A stretch of DNA of 64,000 bases from Diplonema japonicum (lineage: Eukaryota > Euglenozoa > Diplonemea > Diplonemida > Diplonemidae): assembly GCA_964019335.1 (NCBI GenBank), contig OZ025656.1, positions 742,001 through 806,000 on the forward strand, in the 5' to 3' direction. The translations under genes and the position numbers were made by a program. Below the pieces are notes generated by a model. It was not told the origin of the DNA. It did not search any database and worked only from the letters and a program-made list of their open reading frames with translations. Each line of letters opens with the position of its first letter. Positions within the stretch are counted from its first letter, which is position 1. Shown here one piece after another: positions 22,376 through 33,412 of the stretch.

Positions 22376-23943
22376 ATGTCTGGGATAGCAGCGATTGCAG
22401 AGAGGTTGAAGAGGTCGGCCCTTGACCTTGAGAGCCGTCACAGGGAGGCCACAAGCACGTTGTCCATGCGGTCCCAATCAGCTACAAGAGGTAGGTCTCC
22501 AAGGCTGAGCCAGAGTCCTCGGGGGAGAGTGAAGAGCGTCATTGTGCCGTCGCGCGAGGTTACTGTGTGGGGTGAAAGGGACCAGGGACGGGACCATGCA
22601 TTGGAGGTTTTCCGTGACACCATCCACAGCAACCCCAAAGGTGTTACACTGTCTGCTTTCACGCAGAAGCTCACATCGTGCAACTTGGACCTTGAGGCCT
22701 CTGTCATTGAGGGTATCTTCCACAAGGCGGACGCTGACCGAGATGGGATACTTTGTTCCTCTGAGTTCGTTTCCTTGCAGCATACCTACCCTACTCTCGT
22801 TTCCTGCCTTTACAATCGCATCAACAGAGCGTTTAAGGAGAGAGCGGCGGAGGACGTGCTCGCTGCTAACAAGGCTAAACTGAACGCACTCTACGACGAG
22901 GACAGCAGGCATCAGAGGGGTATTGAATCGAAGCGTGAGGGCTTATCTGCAAGGATAGCTTCTCTTAAGGAGAAGCAGGTGGCAGCTGCTGAGTCCGAGG
23001 CAAAACTGAGGAATGTCAAGACAGCGCTGGAAGCTGCTGCTGAGGTATGTACACATACAAAAAGGGAACAAAGTGACAGAGTTGCGAAGCGAAGAACACA
23101 GAATACCACGTGTGCACTGCCAACTTCAGCAAGGCGAAGCAAGGGTCGCTGCGATGCCAGGAGAACATACAAGATGCTCAACGCCACAAGGATTTTGCAG
23201 TGCGACAGTTCAAAACACATGAGGCAAAAGAAGCAACGGCGACCGAGAGGCTGAGAGAAATGCAGGCCTTGGTCTTGGAACAAGAGAAGGAGGTGCAGAG
23301 GCACAAAATGCGCACGGAGCGTGCATACCGGGAAGTCGAACAGACAGCGAAGACTTACGACATGTTGCAAAAGGAGGCTGACAAGTACGAACGTGAGGTG
23401 AAAAAGGCAGAAACCGTCCTCCGTAGAATAGAAGGAGAGTTGCAGCAAGTGAATAACAAGAAGAGCAAATGTGAGGAGCACGCAGAAAAGGGCGCAAGAG
23501 AAGTGCAAGAAAGGGCTGCAGAGCGTGACTCTGCTACTAGACAGGTAGAAGATTTAACGAGCAAACTTGAGGAATTGGAAGAATGCAGAAGGACGGGAAA
23601 GACCGAGACCTTACAGAACATAAAGGCACAGGAAGATAATGTAAATAAGATCAAGCAGGAGATTGAGCAGGGGCGAGCAATGCAGTTGAAGATAGAGAGG
23701 GAAGAAGAAGACCCTGTGCTACACATGGAGGTGAAGCTCCGCAGACAGAGAGAGTCGTTGGAGGAGGAGGAGGAGAAGCTCAGGACACAACGGCACACGC
23801 TGAGCAAGATAACAGAAACCCATGACCCTCTAATTGATGACTTTCTGTCGCCGCGGGGCGCTAGATCCACTACGGGGGTAACGTACACCCCCAGTGACTT
23901 GTCCTCGAGCCCATCTCGCGTAGGGCGCGCCATGTACGGATGA
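22376..23943 (+). CDS. EF-hand and coiled-coil protein
   Basis: Exons 22376-23044 and 23080-23943, with a 35-nt intron, encode 510 aa. A Ser/Arg-rich N-terminus is followed by one clear calcium loop (DADRDGILCSSE) near residue 120. From about residue 165 to 460 it is almost continuous coiled coil (E/K/Q heptads). The tail is Ser/Pro rich. Probably a calcium-responsive cytoskeletal or basal-body component; no named family can be assigned. ATCATAG ends only 3 nt before the ATG, one of the shortest leaders here. Confidence 0.82.
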
Positions 23944-24509
23944 TGTTGATATTGTTGATGTTGTTGTATTAGTGCTGTATTCTTGTTATTATAATTGAAC
24001 ACTTATATGGGATCCCATCGCCAAAGGTCATTTCGCGAACAACTGCCGGTGTGCCCCAATGCCTGAAACAATGTTCAGACCAGAATTCGATAAGATGACC
24101 CCAAGGGGTGATCCCTCTTTTGGATACTTCTTTGGATGCTTCTAGCCTGCTCTAGCCTATTGTGCTTTCTAGACCTAGAAAACCAAGTTTGGCCTGCGAG
24201 TAACTAAGATTGCATTTCTGGACACGTTCAGTATTTTTTTTGCAGGAACGAGTCTTTGACTTGTCTAAAGGGAACCTTAGCAACGTGTTTACGGCTTATA
24301 AGCTTCTACAGGTTTTCTACCCTTCACCTTGGAGATTTTTCAGAAGTTTCCAGCACTCCCTCGAGGAGGTGCAAGCCCGCAAGAGCTTCTGCCCTATCAG
24401 CTTTTGACGGTAGTGTAGTGGACTACCGTGGCTGTAACGGGTAACGGGGAATTAGGGCCGGCACCAGTAACGTTACTTGTAACCTTTAGCCATATATTTC
24501 ACAGTACAC
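23944..24509. other. Intergenic region with inverted repeat
   Basis: 566 bp with no convincing coding frame. Contains repeated TCTAG words (24130-24180), a T run ending in GCAG near 24245, a perfect inverted repeat at 24407-24429 and a 10-bp palindrome at 24467-24476. A non-coding RNA is possible but unproven. Confidence 0.5.
24407..24429. other. Inverted repeat, 8-bp arms
   Basis: ACGGTAGT and ACTACCGT are separated by 7 nt, giving a perfect 8-bp stem, 81 bp upstream of the B-box gene. The palindrome GTAACGTTAC follows at 24467-24476. It could be a structured RNA or a protein-binding site. Confidence 0.6.
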
Positions 24510-25391
24510 ATGACTTCGATTCCGTCGCTGTCCCCTGCTGTATGTGCTGTGTGCGAGAAGGGCAGAGCAGAGATTGATTGCAATAACTGCAAGGTGGGGA
24601 TGTGTACAAGCTGCTCAGATGCACTGCACAAGGGCGCCTGCCACGTGACGTACCCTTACGGGCAGGCAGGTGTCGACATCAAGACATGCTCGAGACACGA
24701 CAAAGGTGTTGCGTACTGGTATGGGGGCAGTGTGGGGTGTGAGGATTGTTTTGATATATCAGTTCGCAGCAGCTTGCAAGACGAGTACCTGTCAACTCTT
24801 GACAGCCTACACACAAGCCTCAGACAGGTGGAGGATGTGATACGAGGTGTGGAGAGCGAGCTGAATAAATGCCACTCAGTCAAACAGCAGATACAGTCGA
24901 ACGGCGATGTCTTGCGTGCGGAAATCACAACGAAGTGCGAGGCAGCTGTGAAGACGCTGCAGGAAAGATGCACGCAGCTGTGCAACGAGGTTTCTATGAA
25001 AGAGATGAAGAAGTTGACGAAGGTATCGATTGAGGAAGATATTCTTCGAAGCACGCTGGCCAATGCGAGGACGCAGATTGATGACAGCAAAGGGCTCATG
25101 AAGCAAAGATGCAGCTGTGCTTTCTTTGGGAAAGGACGGGCAATGCACAAATTAAAAGAGAACAAGCACTTCCTTGAGGCCAATTCGGGATACCTGGACA
25201 TCTGCAAGACTGTGCCGAACTTTTGTCTTTCTTTCATCGCAGTAACCGATCTTGTCGACTGCATCAACACGCTAACGTTCGAGGAGGTGCGAGACAAAAG
25301 GAGTGAGGCACCCCCGCGCCACGACCCGCAAGTCGTGAAACCCTCCCCAAGCCTCATTCGCAGTATCATAGAGGCTTACGCAGCCCCCTGA
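24510..25391 (+). CDS. B-box-type zinc-finger and coiled-coil protein (TRIM-like)
   Basis: 293 aa, intronless, starting 6 nt after TTTCACAG. Two Cys/His clusters at residues about 12-50 (CAVC, CNNC, CTSC) and 58-85 (CSRHDKG, CEDC) look like tandem B-box zinc fingers. A coiled coil spans residues about 85-190, as in TRIM proteins. There is no N-terminal RING. The C-terminal third is unassigned and ends with a short helix (SLIRSIIEAY). B-box/coiled-coil proteins usually mediate protein assembly or ubiquitin-related scaffolding. Confidence 0.75.
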   Translation: MTSIPSLSPAVCAVCEKGRAEIDCNNCKVGMCTSCSDALHKGACHVTYPYGQAGVDIKTCSRHDKGVAYWYGGSVGCEDCFDISVRSSLQDEYLSTLDSLHTSLRQVEDVIRGVESELNKCHSVKQQIQSNGDVLRAEITTKCEAAVKTLQERCTQLCNEVSMKEMKKLTKVSIEEDILRSTLANARTQIDDSKGLMKQRCSCAFFGKGRAMHKLKENKHFLEANSGYLDICKTVPNFCLSFIAVTDLVDCINTLTFEEVRDKRSEAPPRHDPQVVKPSPSLIRSIIEAYAAP

Positions 25392-25458
25392 TTACACAGT
25401 ATAGTTTGCCAATTATTATCTATTCTATTGTCATTTCAGCATCACGCCAACAGGTAGA

Positions 25459-26370
25459 ATGGAGTCATTAATAAGTAGTATCGAGTTCAATGTCACGACG
25501 CTCGTCACGCTGGCAATTGGTGCTGTTGTGTTGTATGTGATCGTGAAGGACATTGTCAAATGGAACACGGGGAAACCTGCTCCAGAGGTGAAGAAGGAAG
25601 AGGTTGTGCCTCAGGCGCCCTCTGAGCCGTCTGCCCCTGCAGCCGTTTCTACCCTCCCCGCTGAGCCTAAAACGGAGGATACCATTGCTGACCCGGAAGA
25701 AAAACCAGTTGAGACAGCTAAGGAAGCGATGCCCGCGGAGGACCCTGAGCTGGACAACTTGCTTGATGGCGTGTTGGATTACATCGACGACGAGGAGAAC
25801 AAGATTGACCAGGCGTGGGACAAGGTCACCAATAACAGGCAGGTCAGCACTCACGTATCAGGCCTCAGCCAATTCATGGAGAGTGGCAGAAAGGCGTTTG
25901 CAGAAGCAGCTGACCGAAGCAAAGAAGCCCAGAAGGAAGGAGAGCTTGAGAAAAGGCGAATCAAGAAAGCGCATGAGAGCAAGAAGTCAGGCAATGAAGC
26001 GTATGAAGCAGGCATGTTTAGGGAGGCAGCGAAGCATTATTCTGAAAGTATCAAGCTCTCCCCCGATTCTGACCCTATGAAGTACTTGCTCTACAGCAAC
26101 AGGAGCGCAGCAAACAGGCAGCTGTGCAACTATGATTTCGCGATGATCGATGCTGAAAAATGCATTACTGTCAAACCTGATTTCGCAAAGGGCTATACGA
26201 GAAAGGCCCAGGTGCTAGAGGATATGAACCGATGGGGTGAGGCAAAAGCACTCTATCAGACAGTGTTGCAGAAATTCAAGGGTGACACCTTGTGTGTAGA
26301 GGCCAAGAAGAGCTTGGAGAGGTGTGATGAGAAGCTTGAGGAACAGCTTGATCAGCTTCTGGATAATTAA
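25459..26370 (+). CDS. Membrane-anchored TPR co-chaperone-like protein
   Basis: 303 aa. An N-terminal transmembrane anchor (VTTLVTLAIGAVVLYVIV, residues about 12-30) is followed by a Pro/Glu-rich linker. A TPR array covers residues about 175-290 (GNEAYEAGMFREAAKHYSE, YSNRSAANRQL, KGYTRKAQVL). The GNEAY and SNRSAA motifs match clamp-type TPRs that bind the EEVD tails of Hsp70/Hsp90. Arrangement as in outer-membrane receptors such as TOM70 or ER-bound co-chaperones; which membrane is not clear. AACAG ends 5 nt before the ATG. Confidence 0.85.
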   Translation: MESLISSIEFNVTTLVTLAIGAVVLYVIVKDIVKWNTGKPAPEVKKEEVVPQAPSEPSAPAAVSTLPAEPKTEDTIADPEEKPVETAKEAMPAEDPELDNLLDGVLDYIDDEENKIDQAWDKVTNNRQVSTHVSGLSQFMESGRKAFAEAADRSKEAQKEGELEKRRIKKAHESKKSGNEAYEAGMFREAAKHYSESIKLSPDSDPMKYLLYSNRSAANRQLCNYDFAMIDAEKCITVKPDFAKGYTRKAQVLEDMNRWGEAKALYQTVLQKFKGDTLCVEAKKSLERCDEKLEEQLDQLLDN

Positions 26371-26466
26371 TTAGTGTCTGCAGTGTTACTTACCTTTCGA
26401 ATCCATTCTCTCATATATCCTTGTCGCTTGTGTCTGCCATTCACACACACACAGGAAGCAAGAACA

Positions 26467-27687
26467 ATGGCTGTAGTAACCGCCCATCTCGAGAGGTCGC
26501 TTCTTGTGGACCATAAGCTCGAAGAAGCTCTTGTAGTTGCGTTTGATGCGTGTGATACTAAGCTGTGGACATGGGTTGCAATGGAGGCAGTTCGCTTATT
26601 TCCAGAAGGCGAGATTTGCGGCTGTCTAACGCGCATAGCAATGACCCACAGTGTGTCGTCGTTATGGCCATGCTTGAGTGGTCTCGTGAATGCGGGGTGT
26701 TGCACCACAGCCACACGATTGTGCACTGCGCTGCTTTCAGCCGATACAGTACTAAACAGCAAGCCAGCCTTCCAGCAGCTGGTGGTAGCAATGATGGCTC
26801 GGTACCAGAAACACTTTGAGTCGTACGAGGCACGAGATTTGATGCAAGATTCTGAATTGTTGTCTGTTTTCATGCAGCATGCCACCTGTGTGAACAGAGA
26901 GCACCTGTGCTCGGTAGAATACATAGAACAGCTGCCACGTGACATGCAATCTACACATCTTCTCAGGTGCATCGGTCTGCTACTGCGGCACCACAGGGTA
27001 TGTATTCAGACTGTTTATAAAAGTAACTGAACACTGCAGGCTTATGATGACGCACTTCCGCTGATACTGCGACACGGAACACTGTGCAGAGAGACCGCGG
27101 GGATGAAGAATCTGGTGTCTGTTTTACGCGATCTCCCCACCGAGACTGGCGATGAGCTGATGGTATTCCTCGACAATGTGTTCCGGAGATCCGACGCTGG
27201 ATTAGAACGGGTACTGCAGTCGGGGGAGGCGTGCATCATACTGAATGATACCCAAGTGGCTGTCAGCCCTTCTGATGTACGGATACTGGAGGTGCGAAGC
27301 TTCACGGACAGCTCGGAAAAGCTAAAGATCAAGAATGATGAGGCTGCCTTGCGATCGACGTTGGAGCAGCTTGGAAAGACTGCTGATGATTATAAACTGG
27401 AGGTATGTGTCATACACCCACCATTACTATCTAATAATTTAATATAGGCAATGCAACAGCAGGCTTACGGCGAGTTTGCCAACGGACGCTTCACGTTCAA
27501 TGACATTGCTGCTTTCACCTATCCGGAGGACCAGCTCATCCCAGCTTATGCGTCCTTCATATGCCTCCTCATCGCTTGCTTCAAGCGGGATAGTGACGGG
27601 TACAGGCACCATTATCACAATCTGTACACCCGGCAGTGGAATGACATTTACACGAAGCTGTATCCAGAAGAGGCTTCTTCTAGCTAG
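26467..27687 (+). CDS. Hypothetical protein, 377 aa
   Basis: Three exons, 26467-26997, 27040-27402 and 27448-27687, with introns of 42 and 45 nt; the frame stays open across both. The first 180 residues are helical and Cys-containing, like an alpha-solenoid. The second half is mixed and ends with aromatic-rich TYPEDQLIP and HHYHNLYTRQW segments. No family recognised. CACACAG ends 12 nt before the ATG. Confidence 0.72.
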
Positions 27688-28557
27688 TGGCCATTTGTAT
27701 TGTTCTTCACGCCAAGTGTGTAGAACTTGGTTAATATTCATTTGTTTTCTTTTTCGTGTGCATCTCAGCCAGAATCGTTGTAGGTGCCAGCAGCCGGTAG
27801 TCTCTACCCTTAGTGGATGCTTTCAGCAGGTGTTTCGTCTGCAGACCAAGGCAGTGGTAGGATCACGGCCGGGAACCTGATGCTGTCGAAAACATGGGGT
27901 TGCCAGGATACTTAGTCCACTCAAACGAGGTCATCGGAGAGGTTGCTTGGCGAAGCCAGACACTGTTTGTCGTTAGTCCACATATGGTGGTTACTGTTTT
28001 GAGCACAGTGGCTGACCCATTGACACGTCACCCTTGACGTACGGCACGTCGGGTCTTAGGCTACCGGCAGATTCTTCCAATGCCTTTTTGCCTCGCAGCA
28101 TCACATTGGACACGTCTGTGAGCCCTCTCGTTAGAACGAGCCTATTGAGGAGGTCGCTGATGAACGCCACCAGACCCCGCCACTCAGGATGCAGAAGGAG
28201 TCCGCGTCGACCTGACAAGAAATGTGCCCTTGGAGCTTGACAATTCCATGACACAAGCTCGTTAAGTCAAGAATGTACCGAACGTCTTTCTATCGCAATG
28301 GCCTTGTATTTAACAAGTTCTTCTCAGTTTGTAAGAGCAAAGAAAAGAGTAGTGGTATCATGCAGTATGTATCCCAGGGTTTATACCATGTGCACAAATG
28401 CTAAAAGCCGACTCTTTTTACGCGAACGTGCATTCCACGTGCGATGATTAGCTGCGAAGATTCCAAGCGCTTTTTTTAATAAGAGTTTGGTTTTGTTCTT
28501 AGTGATCTTCATTTTGTATTTCCCGTCTCTTTTCAGTTTTGCATCACCTACAGTGCG
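27688..28557. other. Long intergenic region
   Basis: 870 bp with stops in all frames. A pyrimidine-rich run ending in CATCTCAG near 27769 looks like an acceptor, yet no ORF follows it; a non-coding transcript or a decayed gene is possible. The 14-mer at 27783-27796 matches the universal small-subunit rRNA 530-loop, probably by chance. A normal acceptor (CTACAG, ends 28553) precedes the next gene. Confidence 0.5.
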
Positions 28558-30481
28558 ATGGATGGAGACGAAGAGGGGAAGTTCGGCGACAGCTCGGTGC
28601 ACCTTCTACACATACAATTGGATACTGGAAACGATGAAACTGAGAGAAGCGAGACATTGAGGAGCGAGGCGCACACTTTGGAGGATGACAACGAAGCAAA
28701 ATGGCGGAAGGGGGTAAACACCGTGCCTGAGATAGATGTTCTGAAGGCAAATAGAATAAAGAGGTTTACCAGCCCACACCAGTTAGATAGAACGAAGGTC
28801 GATGTTGATTTAGAGAGGCAGTTTATCACGCACCTGATGGAAGACGATGTTGACTGCGCACTGAGCCTCATGAGGGCGAATGTCACGAACCAGAAGCTGC
28901 TACTTACGAGCTGCGCATTAAGTGCTGCGATCCAGGTGGGGGACTTGGGGCTTGTGAAGGCGATGATCCTGTACCCGATGGTAGACTTCTCTAACAAGTC
29001 ACGGGCACCCGTTTGTGAGGCCGTCATGAAGCAAGAGGCCAAGCTCGTCGAGCTGCTGCTGCTGAGCCCCATCACAGACGTGAACAAGGGCTGTCCCCTA
29101 GCACGTGCTGTGGAGCTCAATGACCTCACCCTCATCAAGACGCTCCTCGCCTCCGACAGAATCAACCCCAACAAGGGCGGCGCCCTGTACCGAGCCGTTG
29201 GCATGGGGAATATAAAAATGATTGAAGCGCTACTCGGACACAAACGGCTCAACGTCAATAAGTTCTGCGGTGGAGTTGGCTCGACTCCCTTGTGCAGGGC
29301 CATCGACTTGCAAGCAGAAAGTATGGTCAAGCTGCTGGTCCAGCACCCCAAAATCGACATTAACAAGGGATTCCTTTTGACTCCCCTTCAGCACGCGGTG
29401 GATGCTCAGGCACCCGAGATTGTGCGCATTTTAATCGAAGCTCCCGCAGCAGTGCCGCTGGATCCAAACAAGAGAATGGGGGGCACGGCAAGTCCTTTGC
29501 TGCTGGCGTTGAAAGGCAAGTTCAACAAGGAAATCGTGCGTCTGTTGCTGAGCTGCAACACCACCGATATTGATGACGAGGTGTTAGAGGTAATCGAGAA
29601 GCGGGGGCTGCATGAGGTGGAGGACATGATTCTGCGATCGAACAGAAGAGTGCCATTCAGCGCCTTTTGGTGCTCGAAGGTCCTGTGTTCTGTAGTAGGG
29701 ACTTTTTTTATCTGCGCAGCGAACATCTTGCTTCTCAAGTACCTGGAGGAGCTGGTGATAGACGGTGCACACCCGCAGATTGTGTTGTCGATGCTGACCT
29801 TATGCATTGGGAACACAGGCTCGTACATACTCTTGAAGAAAGACCCGCAGATGCTGTACAAGCGAAGGCTGAAGCTACGGCTGTTCCCTATTTGCTACGA
29901 TGTGTACTTGTGCACTTTGTTGCTGCAGTCGGTGTTTGCTGCTAGCCCATTGACGAGAAGGACGGAAATGTACCCTTCTGGACAGGTGAATTACAAGTAC
30001 CAGGTGCTGCTTGTTAGTGGACCCATGGCTTGTGTGCAATTAATTATGTTTGTGATAGAGCAGGCGGACGGGGGGAAGGAGGGTGGTGGGCTTGTGAAGA
30101 GTGTCATAGGAATGAATATTCTAGCGGTGGTGAAGCTGATTGTCACCACGCTGCTGAAGCAGTACCAGAGTAAGAGGATGGAGGACACAGAGCAGGCTGT
30201 GGGATCGCCGCATGGAAGCGTCCCAATCATCCTGAACCCCATCGATATGACCGTGGCACCGCACAGCTACCTGAGCACCCCTGATGGGACGACTGAGCGC
30301 CAACCTCCCGCACAACGGAACGCCCCGTCTGCCTCTCTTTCGGAGCGACGGCAACACTGCCCCCCTGAGTATGTACACAGCTCATCTACAATAATACAAC
30401 AGACTCGACTTGAGCCTCATCAAGACCCGTCCTATCCGCATTCTCCCGCGCCGCCTCACGAAAACTCATGTCGTGAAGTGA
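28558..30481 (+). CDS. Ankyrin-repeat multi-pass membrane protein
   Basis: Residues about 85-360 hold ankyrin-like repeats of unusual regularity with D-x-N-K-G at the loops (DVNKGCPLARAV, NPNKGGALYRAV, DINKGFLLTPLQHAV). About four to five hydrophobic segments follow (SVVGTFFICAANILLL, IVLSMLTLCIGNTGSYIL, and others). I model a 34-nt intron at 30369-30402 (GTATGT..ACAACAG), giving exons 28558-30368 and 30403-30481 and 629 aa with a basic tail ending in THVVK. Without splicing the frame reads on to 30549. The arrangement suggests a channel or sensor of the ankyrin-TM type, but no pore signature is visible. Confidence 0.75.
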
Positions 30482-30867
30482 AAGCGGAACATAAATGGCT
30501 ATATCCCTCTTCTTTTGTAACATTAATAGTAGTGGCACCGCTGTGGTGACTTTGTCCTACTTCCCTCCCCCATGTTTTCGAACAAGGAATTAATAAGTTT
30601 TTTTTAATGCAGCAACAAAAAAAGATGGAAATGCTTACTTTCCATTTTTATTTTAAAGAAAAGCCTAACAAAAAAAAAAAGAAAAGCCTCAGCGTGCAAA
30701 AATAATAATAATAAAGATTGCAAAAAGAACAAAAAGAAAAGCGCAAAAGGACACTTGCCACCATCCTTTCTTTCTACCTTTGGATATGTTACGTTCAGTA
30801 GATCTTTATCTCCTCTTTATCTATTTTTTTCTTTTCTTTATGGCGTGCAACAAAGCATCTGAGTCAT
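30482..30867. other. Intergenic region with AT-rich hairpin
   Basis: 386 bp of A- and T-rich sequence. A hairpin with at least 7-bp arms lies at 30625-30645 (ATGGAAA / TTTCCAT) and extends into flanking A/T runs. A short AAAGAAAAGCCT motif is repeated just downstream. No gene seen. Confidence 0.5.
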
Positions 30868-31605
30868 ATGTCGTGCCTAGATGTGAAGGAGTTTGTGGTG
30901 CACGAGACAGTGGGTACCGGGGGCGAGGCGATTGTGAGGAGAGGAGAGTACCAACGGAGGAGTGTCGCTATGAAGTTCACAAGAAATGAAAGCAACGAAG
31001 TAGATGTACTGAAGGAAATGCAACACTCACATATTGTTGAGCTGGTGGGGTGGTTTTCCACCGACCACGAGTGGTGTGTTGTTACAGAGCTGTGCGCTAC
31101 CTCTGTGTATGATGTTGCTCAGGAATGCGGCCTGCTTGCTGGAGATGTAAAAGTGCTGATGCACCAGCTGCTACTTGGCCTTAGCCACATCCATGCTGCT
31201 GGCATCCTGCACAACGACATCAAGCCAGAGAACCTCCTCCTAACGCAGGATTGTGTTCTCAAGATATCCGATTTTACCTTAGCAGCCCCCCCCTCCGACA
31301 TAAAGTCTATCGGCAGCGCTCCTTACATGTCCCCCGAACGCCTCCACCGCACTCCTGTAAGTGCTGCCTCCGACATCTGGTCGGTGGGGTGCACGTTGCA
31401 CTTTTTGCTGCACGGTCAGCTGCTTTTCTCAGCCCCTTCTGAGTTCCTCATCATGCAGCAGATTGTTAGCTTTGCACCAGACGGCACCCTCCCGCTGCCA
31501 TGTATGGCCAGGTCCCCCGACGACAGGCCCAGTTGCGCACAGTGCCTGGAACACCAGTGGTTCAAGAATGTACTACCTTACACCTTAACGAGTTTAAAGC
31601 TTTGA
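30868..31605 (+). CDS. Small divergent protein kinase
   Basis: 245 aa, little more than a kinase domain. Glycine loop GTGGEAIV near residue 17, VAMKF lysine near 36, then HNDIKPEN at about 115. The catalytic Asp and Lys/Asn are kept, but Arg of HRD is Asn. DFG is replaced by DFT near 135. APE is SPE and the DIWSVG motif is intact. It could be active with altered regulation. No extra domains. No clear YAG lies right before this ATG, unlike most neighbours. Confidence 0.8.
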   Translation: MSCLDVKEFVVHETVGTGGEAIVRRGEYQRRSVAMKFTRNESNEVDVLKEMQHSHIVELVGWFSTDHEWCVVTELCATSVYDVAQECGLLAGDVKVLMHQLLLGLSHIHAAGILHNDIKPENLLLTQDCVLKISDFTLAAPPSDIKSIGSAPYMSPERLHRTPVSAASDIWSVGCTLHFLLHGQLLFSAPSEFLIMQQIVSFAPDGTLPLPCMARSPDDRPSCAQCLEHQWFKNVLPYTLTSLKL

Positions 31606-31642
31606 AGCCTTTATGTGATACCTTCATGCACAGCAAGGCAAG

Positions 31643-31891
31643 ATGGTTGACGAGAGCACCGACAACTTCCTCACCAGCGACGCTAACAGACTTCTGGACG
31701 AGGCCTTTGAAAGAGTCAAGGTGGCAAGTGCCTTGAACCCTGATTACAAGGTAGAACCGCCACGGCTGTTTTCGTCTGTGCACGAACACAGTAAGGAGCG
31801 ACCCATTATCGGAGGCACGGATGTTTATAAGAAGTTGTGGGCGGCGGCCACAGAGGCGAGTGATGCAGAGGCTGCAAGCTGTGAACAGTAA
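31643..31891 (+). CDS. Small hypothetical protein, 82 aa
   Basis: The ATG lies 9 nt after TGCACAG, the same layout as other genes here, and 37 nt after the kinase stop. Acidic and soluble-looking, with one predicted helix near the N-terminus (DANRLLDEAFERVKVA) and an alanine-rich tail. No family recognised. Confidence 0.6.
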   Translation: MVDESTDNFLTSDANRLLDEAFERVKVASALNPDYKVEPPRLFSSVHEHSKERPIIGGTDVYKKLWAAATEASDAEAASCEQ

Positions 31892-31957
31892 ATAAATGAT
31901 AAAATAACAGCTTGTTTTTTCAGTTCTTAACTCACTCAGGAGCATTATCACGCAAGA

Positions 31958-32827
31958 ATGGACCCTTCAGTGGACCCTATTATGCAGCTGGCCGGCTGGA
32001 AGTCGGGTGACGGTATCAGAGGATGGAAGAACATGATGTACACTGCGCCATGCGTGACGGGGGTACTGCTGATAGCGGTATTCAGCTCGTGGTTGGTGCT
32101 GAACAAGATCACGCGTGGGTGGGTTGTTGACAAGAACAATGCCACAGTGCCCAAGGGGTCAGCCCTCAGTAAGCAGGTGTCATTCTGTCTTGTGGGGATC
32201 CTTATTCACTCGTACTTGGGGCCTACCTCTATCGCCCTTGCTATGAGATCCCTCGACACCCCGTACCCTGTGGCTGTGGGCAACAGGGCCGCGCTGTCCG
32301 ACGTTGCAGCTTTGGAGTACCTTGATGTTGCCAACGCGCAGGCTGTGATCGGGGAGATATTCACCGGGTACGCCGCATACATCACGATCATGTGGTTGCT
32401 TGGGTGGGAGAAGGGTGTGGACAAGATCATTCACCATGTTGTGTTCCTTTTCCTTGCAGTGCTGCTCTCCAGCCAGTACGCTTTCTGCAGGCTGTCCGCC
32501 TTTGCCATCAGCATGGAAGTTTCCACAGTTTTCCTCAACATGAACGTCGTCTCTGGATGGCTTGTGAACTGGAAAAAGTTCCACCTCATCACTGGTGCTT
32601 TCTTCATTCTCAGCTTCTTCTGCACTCGTATCCTCTTCTTCGGCTACGGCCTGGGCACAACTCTCGTTGATTTCTTCGAGGACCCCTCTGCCTCACCCTT
32701 GCCCTTCTCAGTTTCCTGCCTCGTGCTTTTCCTCTTTTCCGGGGGTTGGCTCCTGCAGGTTTTCTGGCTCCGTCCCATCATCCACAAAGTGTCTTCCGTA
32801 TTTGCTAAGAAGCCTAAGCAGCACTAA
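31958..32827 (+). CDS. TLC-domain (TRAM/LAG1/CLN8) membrane protein
   Basis: 289 aa with about seven hydrophobic segments. The central KIIHHVVFLFLAVLLSS resembles the histidine-bearing helix of TLC-domain proteins. A glycine-rich GYAAYITIMWLLGW segment precedes it. The C-terminus is Lys rich (KKPKQH). Family members include ceramide synthases and TLCD proteins that act on membrane lipids in the ER or plasma membrane; the substrate cannot be read from the sequence. CTCACTCAG ends 18 nt before the ATG. Confidence 0.8.
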   Translation: MDPSVDPIMQLAGWKSGDGIRGWKNMMYTAPCVTGVLLIAVFSSWLVLNKITRGWVVDKNNATVPKGSALSKQVSFCLVGILIHSYLGPTSIALAMRSLDTPYPVAVGNRAALSDVAALEYLDVANAQAVIGEIFTGYAAYITIMWLLGWEKGVDKIIHHVVFLFLAVLLSSQYAFCRLSAFAISMEVSTVFLNMNVVSGWLVNWKKFHLITGAFFILSFFCTRILFFGYGLGTTLVDFFEDPSASPLPFSVSCLVLFLFSGGWLLQVFWLRPIIHKVSSVFAKKPKQH

Positions 32828-33412
32828 GTACCTGTCTACCATCAAGTACCTTCCTTAGCCTAGCCCCTTCAGCGGTCAGGAACTGTCCCGCTCGGATGAG
32901 TATTCCGATAATTTCTAAAACTATCAGGTGCTCTGCTTACCTAGGTTAAAAGGTGCTGTTTTTTCTTTCTTTCTTTTTCCCCTCTGCATTCCCTGCTGCC
33001 GATTCCGCAACCTTGGTGGGTCATTGCTAACACTTCACCCCATCATAGTGAAGTCCTAATATTACAAGATCAGCGTGCTTGATGTATGGCTGGCATGTGA
33101 GCCCTTGTGAGCGGTTCTTCAGGCACTTGGTCGGGAAGGCTACCAAAGGGTTGGCATGTCATGGTGAACTGTGATCAGGTTTTTTTCAGATTTTCGTTAA
33201 TTTTCTTAGAAGGCAACACAGCCGAAAAAGAAGGAAAACCCGATGCCCCAGAAGGGGGAAGGGAAAGGGGTAGATAAGTAGACGTTCCAGAGCAGGAACC
33301 TCTTTATCTCATCTCTTTTTTTCTTCTGCAATCTCTAGTTACCTTTCGTTTTTTTTTTTTTTTATTTCCATCTTGTGCGAGCTTTGCGGCACACCATCAT
33401 GCTTTCCTAGCG
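32828..33412. other. Intergenic region
   Basis: 585 bp with T-rich tracts and no credible ORF. The next gene's acceptor is probably TTTCCTAG ending at 33410, only 2 nt before its ATG. Confidence 0.55.
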
